Positions 7,470 through 15,960 of a stretch of 64,000 nucleotides of DNA are shown here, one piece after another. The position numbers and the translations under genes are program-made. Origin of the DNA: M0108 sp044228695 (lineage in GTDB: Bacteria; Pseudomonadota; Gammaproteobacteria; Chromatiales; Chromatiaceae); contig JBGAUK010000006.1 of NCBI GenBank assembly GCA_044228695.1, forward strand, positions 1 to 64,000, written 5' to 3'. Under the pieces are notes generated by a model. It worked only from the letters and a program-made list of their open reading frames with translations, was not told the origin of the DNA and did not search any database. Every line of letters begins with the position of its first letter. Within the stretch, counting starts at the first letter, position 1.

Positions 7470-9791
7470 CTAGGCCGGCTCCAGATCCCGGGCAGCGGAT
7501 TGCCCATAGCCATACATGTACTGATAGTTGTACTGGTAACCGTAGCCATAGCCGGTGCCGCGCCGGTCCATCTTCTGCAACACCGCCCCAATCACATGCG
7601 CATGGCTACCGCGCAGCCGCTTCATACTGTCCCGCAGGGCGATCTTGCGGGTCTTGCCGGGCTCCAGTACGAAGAGGGTAGCCCCCGCGATGGCCGAGAG
7701 CAGGGGGGCATCGGCGAGACCCAGAATGGGCGGGCTATCCACGAAGACAAAGTCAAAGCGCTCCGCCGCCAGGTGCAGCAGATCCAACATCTTCTGGCTC
7801 GACAGCAACTCCACGGGATTCGGCGGCAAGTGTCCGCTGGTGATGACGTACATCCCCTCCACGTCGGTGGCCAGGGCGATCTCCGCGGGCTGGATATCCG
7901 AGACGAGATAATTACTCAATCCCAGGCTGTTCGGGACATCAAAGATGCGATGCAGGGAAGGATTGCGCAGATCGGCATCGATACAGAGCACCGTGGCGCC
8001 ACTCTTGGCGAAGGCCAGGGCCGTGCAGAAACAGGCGACCGACTTACCTTCGTTGGGGGCCGCGCTGGTGAAGTGCAGGATCTTGGGCGCCCCCTCCGCC
8101 GAGGCGAACAGGAGGGTGGCGCGCAGAGACCGGGCGGCCTCCGCCAGGGGTGACTTGGGGTCACGCAGCAGTTCCAAAATAGCCGCGCTGTCCGCCTTGT
8201 CCTGGCGCATTAGGGGCCCCACCAGGGGATAACCTCCCAGGAGCGGCACTCCCAGCAACTTCTCCGCCTCCTCCGCCGATTTGACCGAATCATCCAGGTT
8301 CTCGATCAGGACGATGAGCAGGACGCCCACCACCAGGCCCAGGCCGAGGGCCTTGGTCAGATTCGCCTGCAAGTTGGGGGTGTAAGGCTGGGAGGGGACA
8401 CTGGCGACGTCCAGAATCGACACATTGTTGACGCTGACATCGGCGACGATGCCCGCCTCCTTGATCCGTTTCATGAGGCCGTCATAGACTGCCTGCAGCG
8501 CCGATTGTTCACGCTTGAGGGCGTTGTAGTCGGCGGTCTGATCCCGCATCTCCAGGAGCGCCTTGCGCCCCTCCGCCACCCGTTGCGCCAGGGACTCATG
8601 CTCCCGCCGGGTCGCCTCGTAGGCGATCTCGATGCTTTTCGCGATCGCCCGCGACTCCTCCTGGATCTGCCTCTCGATGGCCTCGATCTGACCGTGCAGT
8701 TGCACCATCTTGGGGTATTCGGGCAGGAACACCTTCAGATTCAGTTGATATTCGTCATCGAGCTGGGCCCGGCGGGTCTTCAACTGCTGGATCACCTCGC
8801 TCTTGAGAAAATCCTCGCCACCCGTGCCGCCAGCCGCCTGCATGGCCCGGAATTTCGCCTCGGCCTGGAACAGCCGCTGCTCCACCTCGAAGATCTGGGA
8901 TTTGAGTTGGCTGAACTCCTGTTCGTGGGTTTCCAGCAGGTTATCCAGATTCACCAGGTCCTTACCCCGGGCATAGGCAATCAGCCGGCGTTCCAGGTCC
9001 TCGAGTTCGGCCCGGGTCTTGCGCACCTGGGTGTCGTAAAAGTCATGGGCCTTGTTGGTGTTTTGAAAGCGTCGCTCCGAGTTCATGGTGACGTAGGTTT
9101 TGGCCACGGCATTCACCAGGGCGGCGGCGCGGCGCGGGTTCTCGTCATCCAGGGAAAGGCTCAGCAGGTTGGCCTGGGGCACCGGGACCACCTGCAAACC
9201 ACCGCGGATCGCCCGCTCGATGGTCGCCTGGTTGGCGGCCTGGGGATCATCCGCCACGCTGGGTACCGGCTCGGTCGCCGGGCCGGCAGGTTCCTCGCGT
9301 ACGAGCCAGGCGTTGAATTGCGCGGCCAGCTCAGCGAAGAAGCCGCCCGCGCTCCCTGCGCTATTGCCCTGGGCCGCGGGCATCTCGACCCGAAAGTCCC
9401 GGGCGACACGCTCCGCGAGCGCGGCGCTCTTCAAGAGTTGAATCTGATCGCCCTGAAAATTCTGGCCGATGGCATAGGTCGAGTAATCGTTATAGCCATA
9501 GGGACTGGCGGCCGGGGGTCTGGCCTCCACCACGGCGGTGGCGCGGTAGATGGGTGTCTCCCGGATGGTCAGCACCAGGCCCACGATGAGGGCCAGGAGC
9601 ACCGAAAAGACCAGCAGCCACTTGCGATGCAGCAGGATGCCCACATAGCGTCGCAGGTCCAGGGGCTTCTCGTCCTCCATGCCCCCCCCCCCGAAGGGTG
9701 GCATCGCCATATCGGAGGCGCGCGTAAAGGCATGGCCACCGTTGGGGGGAAGGGGATAGGGCAGGTTGTGATCGGTGGCGCGGTGAGGCAT
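7470..9791 (-). CDS. wzc: Polysaccharide co-polymerase / tyrosine autokinase (Wzc-type)
   Basis: Inner-membrane chain-length and export regulator. A Wzz-like domain begins near KPLDLRRYVGILLHRKW with the first TM right after it. A long periplasmic coiled coil follows, then a second TM (LGLGLVVGVLLIVLI). The cytoplasmic BY-kinase has Walker A SAAPNEGKS, Walker A' VLCIDADLRNP and Walker B FVFVDSPP. The C-terminus carries an 8-tyrosine cluster (GYGYGYQYNYQYMYGYG), the autophosphorylation tail. The start at 9791 is the longest; an internal ATG giving MEDEKPLDLRRY is equally plausible. It lies between wza and the TPR gene with 8-base gaps. Confidence 0.93.
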   Translation of the reverse strand: MPHRATDHNLPYPLPPNGGHAFTRASDMAMPPFGGGGMEDEKPLDLRRYVGILLHRKWLLVFSVLLALIVGLVLTIRETPIYRATAVVEARPPAASPYGYNDYSTYAIGQNFQGDQIQLLKSAALAERVARDFRVEMPAAQGNSAGSAGGFFAELAAQFNAWLVREEPAGPATEPVPSVADDPQAANQATIERAIRGGLQVVPVPQANLLSLSLDDENPRRAAALVNAVAKTYVTMNSERRFQNTNKAHDFYDTQVRKTRAELEDLERRLIAYARGKDLVNLDNLLETHEQEFSQLKSQIFEVEQRLFQAEAKFRAMQAAGGTGGEDFLKSEVIQQLKTRRAQLDDEYQLNLKVFLPEYPKMVQLHGQIEAIERQIQEESRAIAKSIEIAYEATRREHESLAQRVAEGRKALLEMRDQTADYNALKREQSALQAVYDGLMKRIKEAGIVADVSVNNVSILDVASVPSQPYTPNLQANLTKALGLGLVVGVLLIVLIENLDDSVKSAEEAEKLLGVPLLGGYPLVGPLMRQDKADSAAILELLRDPKSPLAEAARSLRATLLFASAEGAPKILHFTSAAPNEGKSVACFCTALAFAKSGATVLCIDADLRNPSLHRIFDVPNSLGLSNYLVSDIQPAEIALATDVEGMYVITSGHLPPNPVELLSSQKMLDLLHLAAERFDFVFVDSPPILGLADAPLLSAIAGATLFVLEPGKTRKIALRDSMKRLRGSHAHVIGAVLQKMDRRGTGYGYGYQYNYQYMYGYGQSAARDLEPA

Positions 9792-9799
9792 GACGCTGA

Positions 9800-10627
9800 C
9801 TAATAGCCCCCGCGTGCCGCGGGCAGCGCCCAGGTTTGCAGGATATTGACCAGGGGGCTGAAGAAGATCGCCAGTCCCGAGGAGGGGACATAAATGTGAT
9901 CGTTTCCCACCACCAGGGGGTCACGCATCCGGCCATCCAGGATCTGCTGATAATCGATCACATAGGCGTGTATCTTGCCCTCGCCGCCCACGCCGTCGGG
10001 GCCCTCGCGACGGTACAGCACCACCTGGTTCTTCTTGCCAAGGGGCGTGACTCCCCCGGCCTGGGCCAGGATGTCCGTCAGGGTCTTGCGCCCCCGGATC
10101 GGCTGCAGCCCTTGGCCGCCCACGGCCCCCGAGATGGTCACATTCAGGCTGGCCGAGTTCTTGACATAGACGATTACCCGGGGGTCGCGCAGATAGCGGC
10201 TGGCGAGCTGGCGCTTGATCTCCTCCTCCGCCTCGCCGGGTGTCAGGCCGTTGACAGTGACCGGTCCAAGCAGGGGCAGGGCGATCAGGCCTTGCAGATT
10301 CACCTGCGCCTCGGTCGAGAGCTCCGGCACCCCGAAGACATCCACCTTCAGTTCGTCATAGGGCCCGATGCGGTAGATGAGGTCCTGGACACTGGGATCG
10401 GGCGGGGGGCCTATGATGGCCGGCATCAGTTCGGCGCCGGGGGGCGGTGGATGGGCGGTCTGGCCCATGACCTCGAAGGCTTGTTCCTGGCTAGCCCCCG
10501 GCTGATTCCACTGTCCAGACCCAGGGTGCGTCTCGCAGCCGGGCAGCAGCATCAGCGCCAGGGCGAAAAAAATCACGCAAAGACCAAGCCGGAGCGGCTG
10601 AACAGGTATGATAAAGAGCGAGGTCAT
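9800..10627 (-). CDS. wza: Outer-membrane polysaccharide export lipoprotein (Wza-type)
   Basis: Forms the outer-membrane/periplasmic channel for exopolysaccharide. A lipoprotein signal ends in LLPGC, making Cys31 the lipidated residue. A polysaccharide-export domain (YRIGPYDELKVDVFGVPEL ... LLGPVTVNGLTPGEAEEEI) is followed by an SLBB domain (NVTISGAVGG ... TLTDILAQAGGVT). At 275 aa it is shorter than E. coli Wza, as is common for EPS-type export proteins with one SLBB. It is the first gene of the minus-strand wza-wzc-TPR operon. Confidence 0.93.
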   Translation of the reverse strand: MTSLFIIPVQPLRLGLCVIFFALALMLLPGCETHPGSGQWNQPGASQEQAFEVMGQTAHPPPPGAELMPAIIGPPPDPSVQDLIYRIGPYDELKVDVFGVPELSTEAQVNLQGLIALPLLGPVTVNGLTPGEAEEEIKRQLASRYLRDPRVIVYVKNSASLNVTISGAVGGQGLQPIRGRKTLTDILAQAGGVTPLGKKNQVVLYRREGPDGVGGEGKIHAYVIDYQQILDGRMRDPLVVGNDHIYVPSSGLAIFFSPLVNILQTWALPAARGGY

Positions 10628-10786
10628 GCTGGGAAGCGCACTAAGGCTACACTGAAAGGTTACAGGGATGGCAGGATGGCACCAACCGCCAGACTAGTCC
10701 AGAGCCGAATCGGCCCCTAATACCCAATTCAGCACCATCCCCTCTCGACACGACGCGCCCTACGCCATCTATTTGGAGCCGCCAAG
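10628..10786. promoter_or_regulatory. Divergent promoter region between wza and the O-antigen ligase gene
   Basis: This 159-base gap separates two divergent operons of one export system, so both promoters must lie here or nearby. A GGAG at 10774-10777 is a suitable ribosome-binding site for the TTG start at 10787. I see no convincing operator palindrome. Confidence 0.35.
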
Positions 10787-12358
10787 TTGCATACCGGCAC
10801 AAGTTCGCATCCCGTCGGCCGCTGGGATTGGGGCCCCTGGGCGGACGAGGGGACACGCCTCGGGCTGAGCACCCTCGCCCTCCTGATCCTTGTCGCCCCC
10901 TTTTTCAACGGTGGACTCGACCCCTGGCCCCGTCTCCTGTTGCAATGGCTGGGGCTCATCCTGATCGGCCTGTCGCTCTGGCGCCCGGAGCGCGCCGCCT
11001 TCCGCACTGGGGAGAGCCTCCTGCTCGGCGCCCTCTTCCTGGCGCCACTCCTCTATCTCATCCCCTGGCCGGCCTGGGTCCTGGCCTATGTGCCCGGCCG
11101 CGCGGCTTATGACGCGGCCCTGGCCACGGTCTCGGCGGAGGCCCTGGCGACGGCCCGCCCCCTCTCCCTGCACCCCTTCGCCACCGAATCCGCCTGGCTC
11201 CTCGGCCTGCTGCCCATCGGCGTCTATCTCGGGACCCGCTCGCTCCGGGAGCGGGGCGCCCTGACCCTGGTGTACCTCCTCTTCGGGGTCGCCGTGCTGC
11301 AGGTGGTGATCGGACTCTTCCAATTCGCGACCGCCACCAGCGGCGTGGATTACAGCCTCGCCGAATGGGTACCTCGGGGCGGCGCCGCCTCCGGCACCTT
11401 TCGCAACCGCAACCACCTCGCCGGCATGCTGGAGATGGTCTTCCCCCTGGCCCTGGCCCTCTTTCTCTTCTACTTCGGGCACGGGCCCGAGCAACGCCAG
11501 CGTGGCCGAGGTTGGCGTGATAAGGCGATCGCTATCCTCAAGGCCGGCGGACGGCCCAGCCTGGCCTTTGGCCTGCTGGCCCTGGTCTTCGTGGTGGGCA
11601 TCGTCGTCACCCGCTCCCGCACCGGCATCGCCATGGCCATGGTCGGGATGATCCTGATCGCGCTCCTCTTTGCCACCCACATCGGCGGCAGTGGTGCCTT
11701 CGGGCTGGTGGGGCGCCTGTTGACCCTGGCCATCGGCTTCGCCGCGGCCCTGGGGCTCGCTCCTGTCCTCGATCGGTTCGCGGTGGGCGATATGGTCTCG
11801 GATGCCCGCTGGCCCCTCGCCGCCGCCACCTTCGACGGCGCGGGCACCCTCCTGCCCCTGGGCAGCGGGCCCGGCACCTACCCGGACGCCTTTCCCATCC
11901 ACCAGCCCGTCGCCCTGGGGCAGTGGTTCATCAATCACGCCCATAACGACTATCTGGAGGCCTTGTACGAGATGGGCATCTGGGCGCTGATCCTGCTCCT
12001 CATCTTCCTCGTCCTGTATGCGCGCCAGTGGTCCCGGCTCCTGGCTGGGGAGGAATGGTCGGGCTTTCGCTCCCTCCAAATCGGTGCCGGCATCGGCCTG
12101 GCCCTCATCCTCGGTCATGGCTTCAGCGACTACAATCTCCACACCCCGGCCAATCTGGCCTATTTCGCCTTCCTGGCCGGCCTCTTCTTTTCCCCGCCCG
12201 GCCGCCTGCCGGTGATACCGCGCAGGCAAAGGCGGGAACGACGCACCCGATCAATGCCGATACCACTGTCAGACCCCCTGGCCCAAACGCCACCGCCACC
12301 GGCCCCGGCCACGTCCCCCCTGACGCCGCGGCCACGCAATCCCTTCGACGCGGGATGA
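10787..12358 (+). CDS. O-antigen ligase/polymerase family membrane protein
   Basis: Polytopic inner-membrane protein (523 aa, about 10-12 hydrophobic segments) of the Wzy_C/WaaL family, which joins or polymerises lipid-linked glycans in the periplasm. Two family hallmarks are visible: GTFRNRNHLAGMLEMVFPLA, and the periplasmic-loop signature INHAHNDYLEALYEMGIW near residue 385. The C-terminal ~45 residues are Pro/Thr-rich and disordered. A TTG start is used, with GGAG upstream. It is divergent from wza and followed after 19 bases by the coiled-coil protein, so it probably acts with Wza/Wzc. Confidence 0.87.
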   Translation: MHTGTSSHPVGRWDWGPWADEGTRLGLSTLALLILVAPFFNGGLDPWPRLLLQWLGLILIGLSLWRPERAAFRTGESLLLGALFLAPLLYLIPWPAWVLAYVPGRAAYDAALATVSAEALATARPLSLHPFATESAWLLGLLPIGVYLGTRSLRERGALTLVYLLFGVAVLQVVIGLFQFATATSGVDYSLAEWVPRGGAASGTFRNRNHLAGMLEMVFPLALALFLFYFGHGPEQRQRGRGWRDKAIAILKAGGRPSLAFGLLALVFVVGIVVTRSRTGIAMAMVGMILIALLFATHIGGSGAFGLVGRLLTLAIGFAAALGLAPVLDRFAVGDMVSDARWPLAAATFDGAGTLLPLGSGPGTYPDAFPIHQPVALGQWFINHAHNDYLEALYEMGIWALILLLIFLVLYARQWSRLLAGEEWSGFRSLQIGAGIGLALILGHGFSDYNLHTPANLAYFAFLAGLFFSPPGRLPVIPRRQRRERRTRSMPIPLSDPLAQTPPPPAPATSPLTPRPRNPFDAG

Positions 12359-12377
12359 GCCGCACCCGGAGCCTGGC

Positions 12378-13430
12378 ATGAGCACACCCCTCATTCTCCC
12401 CCTCATCCCCGCCGGTCCCGAGATCGAACCGACCGAATGGCGTCGGGCCGCCGAGAGTCTCCAGGCCCTGCAGGCCCGGCTGCCCAAGCTCTTGTTCGCC
12501 ATGCCCCATGAGGCTCAGGGCATCGCCTCCCTGACAGTCCTGGCGAGAGTCATCAACCACTATCTGGACCTCACCGGCGCGACCCTGCGCGGGCTCGCGC
12601 CCACGGGGCCACCTGGAGCCCAGAGCGCGCGCCCGACGGCCGATGTGCAGGCCCAGCTCGCCCGCATCACGGCGGATACCGAGCGCCTCGTCGGGGTCTT
12701 GGATACCTTTCTCGCCGAACCGGATGCCGAGGCCGGGCGTCTGGCGCTGGAGATGACCGTCAACCGGATCGCCGGCAACCTCCCCGCGGGGCCCCGCGTC
12801 TGGCCCCGTCAAGGCAAGGGGCCCCAGGCCGAGACCCGCCAGGCCCGCCCTACCCCTGGCGAGTCACCGCCGGGCGCGCCACGGCCTTTCGCTCCCCCCG
12901 CGCGCGCCGGGTGGCCCGACCCGCTGCTCCATGGGTTGCGGCATCAGACCCACCTGGCCCTGGGCCTTGCGGGCCTCGCCCTGGTCCTCGTCCTTGCCGG
13001 ATTTGCCCTCAACCACTTCCAGGGTCGCGACGACGGCCAAGGGGCTTGGCCGGGTCCCGGGTTTCCCGGCGTAAACTTTGGGACCCCTCTCCCCGGCCCT
13101 CCCCCGCAGGGGGGGAGGGAGCAAGAGAATCAGTCGCTTGAGGGATCGAAACCAACCCAGGCGGCCGGAGGGGCCGAAGGCTTAGCCCCTGGCCAGGGTG
13201 ATCCCGCCCCCGGGGCAGCCGGGGATCGGCTGGCCCGCCAGCCGGGCGGATGGTCGGCGGCAGGGATGGAGGACCTCGCCCAAGTTCCGCGGCGTCAGGC
13301 CGAACTGGAGCTGGAGGTCCTCTATTTGCGTGCGCGGCTGGAAGCCCTGGAGAAACAACAGGAGGCGGCGGATCGGGCGCGGGCCCGCGCTCAAAATGCC
13401 GCCGAGGAGGAATTCGTCCCTCGCTACTGA
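12378..13430 (+). CDS. Uncharacterised one-TM protein with C-terminal coiled coil
   Basis: I do not recognise the family. Residues 1-180 are cytoplasm-type and end Pro-rich. One TM lies at 192-212 (HLALGLAGLALVLVLAGFALNHF). Residues ~218-295 are low complexity, and 305-345 form a charged helix likely to be a coiled coil (ELELEVLYLRARLEALEKQQ). Residues ~235-258 derive from an inserted palindromic repeat, so the linker tolerates foreign sequence. It directly follows the ligase gene, suggesting a structural role beside it. Its 3' end overlaps the convergent FecR-like gene by 7 bases. Confidence 0.7.
   Translation: MSTPLILPLIPAGPEIEPTEWRRAAESLQALQARLPKLLFAMPHEAQGIASLTVLARVINHYLDLTGATLRGLAPTGPPGAQSARPTADVQAQLARITADTERLVGVLDTFLAEPDAEAGRLALEMTVNRIAGNLPAGPRVWPRQGKGPQAETRQARPTPGESPPGAPRPFAPPARAGWPDPLLHGLRHQTHLALGLAGLALVLVLAGFALNHFQGRDDGQGAWPGPGFPGVNFGTPLPGPPPQGGREQENQSLEGSKPTQAAGGAEGLAPGQGDPAPGAAGDRLARQPGGWSAAGMEDLAQVPRRQAELELEVLYLRARLEALEKQQEAADRARARAQNAAEEEFVPRY
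13078..13142 (-). repeat. Second copy of the REP-like palindromic repeat, inside a coding region
   Basis: The reverse complement matches the repeat at 2297-2395 over about 60 bases, including the CTGATTC block and the C-run/G-run stem. It is read in-frame as part of the linker of the 350-aa protein. Confidence 0.65.
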
Positions 13431-14128
13431 CTGAGGGGCTGCGGCTCGTCGCCCCCGCTCTTCTTGGTCTCGGCGGCCACGGCCGCCAGGGCACCCACGC
13501 CCACTACCGCCAGGGCCGTGGTGGCCGTCAGCGACAGCCCCCCGATGCTTGCGCCCAAACCCATGCCAGCCCCCGCCCCGGCTCCCGCGCCAGCCCCTGC
13601 TCCCGCGCCAGCCCCCGCTCCCGCGCCTGATCCGGCTCCCGCGCCCGCCCCTGAGCGGCCTCCCGCCCCGGCTCCCGCGCCGGCCCTGGCGCCGGCCTTG
13701 CGGTCGTCACCTTCCATGCGAAGCGCGGCCGGCCACAAGGGCACCGCCCCCGCGGGGCTTTGCTCGGCAGTCACCGGCAGATGCACCGCATCCCGCAGCT
13801 CGGGTCGATACTCGCCACCGTGGCCCAAGGCGCAGGGACTCTGAGCGCCCACATCCAGGATGAGATCGTCCCCGAGGCGATATTGGCAGGTATCCGCAAA
13901 CCAGAGCAGGGCCTCGCCCCCCTCCAGCGCCATCAGCCGATCCCCTGCCCGCAGGGGCATGCCCTCCCGCCCCGCCACGTAGCGCGGACCCTGGGAGATG
14001 ATCGTCAGGCCCCTGACCTCGCCCAGCAGGCCTAAGGCCTCCGCGGCACAGGCCTGCCCCAGCCCGAAGGTCAGGCTGGCCGCCGTCCCGATCACCAGGG
14101 TAACGTTGTGTTTCCTAGACATCTCCAT
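13424..14128 (-). CDS. Exported FecR-like protein with a long Gly-Ala repeat
   Basis: A signal peptide (LVIGTAASLTFGLGQACAAE) is followed by a FecR-like beta domain: GEVRGLTIISQG, then GMPLRAGDRLMALEGGEALLWFADTCQYRLG. Such domains occur in periplasmic or surface proteins. Residues ~150-195 are an almost pure Ala-Gly tract encoded by GC-rich hexamer repeats, followed by a hydrophobic segment (TTALAVVGVGALAAVAA) and a charged tail ending KKSGGDEPQPLSQ. Two Cys in the beta domain could form a disulfide. Function unknown. The neighbourhood suggests a surface or EPS-matrix component. It converges on the coiled-coil gene with a 7-base overlap. Confidence 0.7.
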   Translation of the reverse strand: MEMSRKHNVTLVIGTAASLTFGLGQACAAEALGLLGEVRGLTIISQGPRYVAGREGMPLRAGDRLMALEGGEALLWFADTCQYRLGDDLILDVGAQSPCALGHGGEYRPELRDAVHLPVTAEQSPAGAVPLWPAALRMEGDDRKAGARAGAGAGAGGRSGAGAGAGSGAGAGAGAGAGAGAGAGAGAGMGLGASIGGLSLTATTALAVVGVGALAAVAAETKKSGGDEPQPLSQ

Positions 14129-14155
14129 AACTCCAAAAAATCATATTCAGCCGGG

Positions 14156-14731
14156 TCACTTAACCGCGCCGATGCAGAAGTAGCCTCCACCTTTAATAAT
14201 AGTCCCATCCAGCTCCCGCGCCCGGGGGTGATAGCCCGTGGCGCGTTCGAACCCCACCTCCCGGCAAATGCCATTGCCCTTGGCCTGGAGTGCAACTGGC
14301 ACCGGGCCGAAGGCGGCGGGGTTATCCCACATCAGGCCACTCTCGCCCGAACGCTCCAGGCGCGGGGCCACCTGGCTGGGCTCGTCACCGGGACGAGGCT
14401 CTTTCCAGGTGCCGACGCAAAAATAACCACCGCCCTGGATGACGGTTCCGTCCAGTTCCCGCGCATCGGGGTGATATCCCGTGGCCCGTTCGAACCGATT
14501 GAAGTGGCAGACGTCATTCCCTTTCGACTGGAGTTCGATGGGTACGGGTCCAAAGGCGGCGGGGTTGCTCCACACCAGACCCTTGTTGTCCTTGCCCCGC
14601 TCAAGGCGTGGTGGGATCTTGCCCGGTTCGCTGCCGGGTCCGCTCGGGGGCATCACCATCACACAGGCACCGAGCAAGGGCGGCAGGGCCGCCAAGACCA
14701 GGAGCAGAACCCTGCTGTTTATGATACCCAT
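14156..14731 (-). CDS. Lipoprotein with two tandem copies of an unrecognised ~75-residue domain
   Basis: Starting at ATG 14731, the protein has a lipoprotein signal with lipobox LLGAC (Cys23). It then consists of two near-identical modules, each running PRLER ... NPAAFGPVP ... KGN..C ... FERATGYHP.ARELDGT.I.GGGYFC.G. Every module keeps two Cys, which could pair. The open frame upstream of this ATG overlaps galE and lacks a signal, so it was rejected. I do not recognise the domain. Its place beside the FecR-like protein and EPS genes suggests an envelope role, which is inference. Confidence 0.75.
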   Translation of the reverse strand: MGIINSRVLLLVLAALPPLLGACVMVMPPSGPGSEPGKIPPRLERGKDNKGLVWSNPAAFGPVPIELQSKGNDVCHFNRFERATGYHPDARELDGTVIQGGGYFCVGTWKEPRPGDEPSQVAPRLERSGESGLMWDNPAAFGPVPVALQAKGNGICREVGFERATGYHPRARELDGTIIKGGGYFCIGAVK

Positions 14732-14847
14732 CGCCGCTCTCCCGAAAGTCGAAACCGCCAGCCTAGGCCTAACCAGCATTCTGTCAACCCCTGGGAGACC
14801 GCAAGACCGAGACCGCCGCCGCTGGCTGGTCAGCGGGATCGGCAAAG

Positions 14848-15825
14848 TCAGCGTGTCTGTTCCAGATGCCACCGCCAGGCCGTCTCCACCATCTGGGACA
14901 ACCCCGAATGCTGGGGCCGCCAGTGCAGGCGCTGCATGGCCCGCCGCGGGTCGGCGATCAGCACCGGCGGGTCTCCGGCCCGGCGCGGGGCCTCCCGCAC
15001 CGGCACCGGCCGCCCGCTGGCCGCCTCGATCGCCCTCACCACCTGCCGCACCGAATAGCCCTGCCCGGTCCCCAGATTGAGGACCGCGCTAGCCCCCCCC
15101 GCCACCAGGTCGTCCAAAGCCCGCAGATGCGCGGCCGCCAGATCCGTCACATGGATATAGTCCCGCACCGCCGTGCCATCCATCGTCGGGTAATCGGTAC
15201 CCATGATCGCCAGCGGGGGCGCGCCCCCTTGCGCCGCCCGGATCGCCAGCGGGATGAGATGGGTCTCCGGGTCATGGTCCTCGCCGATCTCCCCCTCGGC
15301 ATCGGCCCCGGCGGCGTTGAAATAGCGCAGGCAGATCGACCTCAGCCCATGAGCCTGCCCGAAATCCGCCAGCATCCGCTCGATCATCAGCTTCGAAGCC
15401 CCATAGGGGTTGATGGGCACCTGCTGGCAGTCCTCGGCGATCGGCATCCGCTCGGGCAGGCCATAGGTCGCGCAGCTACTGGAAAAGATGAAATAGCGGA
15501 TGCCATGATCCCGCGCCGCCTCCAGCAGCGTCAGGGTGCCCGCCACATTGTTGCGGTAATACTTCCCCGGGTCCTGAACCGACTCGCCCACATAGGCAAA
15601 GGCCGCGAAGTGCATCACCGCCAGGGGCCGGTAGCGCTCGATGAGGGCATCGAGCCAGGGCCGGTCCGCGATGTCACCCCGCTCCAAAGGCCCCCACCGC
15701 ACCGCCTCGGGATGCCCAAAGACCAGATTGTCGCAGGCAACCGGCTGATACCCGGCATGAAAGAGCGCCTTGCAGGCATGGCTACCGATGTAGCCGGCCC
15801 CGCCGGTAACCAGGATGTTATCCAT
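14848..15825 (-). CDS. galE: UDP-glucose 4-epimerase
   Basis: Interconverts UDP-glucose and UDP-galactose to feed polysaccharide synthesis. It is a short-chain dehydrogenase fold with the NAD-binding TGGAGYIGSH at residues 7-16, the catalytic Ser in SSSCATYG and the Tyr-x3-Lys pair in PYGASK. YFNAAGAD and the C-terminal YSVRQV region fit GalE. Length (325 aa) is normal. ATG 15825 was preferred over the TTG at 15828. The ATG overlaps the TGA of the glycosyltransferase remnant just upstream, a relic of translational coupling. Confidence 0.92.
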   Translation of the reverse strand: MDNILVTGGAGYIGSHACKALFHAGYQPVACDNLVFGHPEAVRWGPLERGDIADRPWLDALIERYRPLAVMHFAAFAYVGESVQDPGKYYRNNVAGTLTLLEAARDHGIRYFIFSSSCATYGLPERMPIAEDCQQVPINPYGASKLMIERMLADFGQAHGLRSICLRYFNAAGADAEGEIGEDHDPETHLIPLAIRAAQGGAPPLAIMGTDYPTMDGTAVRDYIHVTDLAAAHLRALDDLVAGGASAVLNLGTGQGYSVRQVVRAIEAASGRPVPVREAPRRAGDPPVLIADPRRAMQRLHWRPQHSGLSQMVETAWRWHLEQTR

Positions 15826-15960
15826 CAAACCTCATTCTCCCAATCGCGACCCGGCGGGAAGCGCCCCAGTCCAGCGAACAGTTGCCGGGTCTTCAGCAGG
15901 ATCAAATATTCGTAGATCGCTAACAGCCGGCAAGAGGTCAAGCCCGCGCGCTCATCCGGA
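15825..15960 (-). pseudogene. C-terminal remnant of a WaaE-like glycosyltransferase
   Basis: The minus strand reads DERAGLTSCRLLAIYEYLILLKTR and then a stop overlapping the galE ATG. This closely parallels the C-terminus of the intact GT2 at 20891-21730 (DGRAGLTYCRLLAIYEYLIVLKTR). No N-terminal part remains: the next upstream sequence is the YdcF gene, in another frame. It is a paralogue or former copy that lost all but its last ~45 codons. Confidence 0.8.

Noticed and set aside
10769..12229. 486-codon minus-strand frame opposite the ligase
   Set aside because: Composition (Gln/Gly/Glu/Asp-rich, no domains) is typical of an antisense shadow; the plus-strand ligase has clear signatures.
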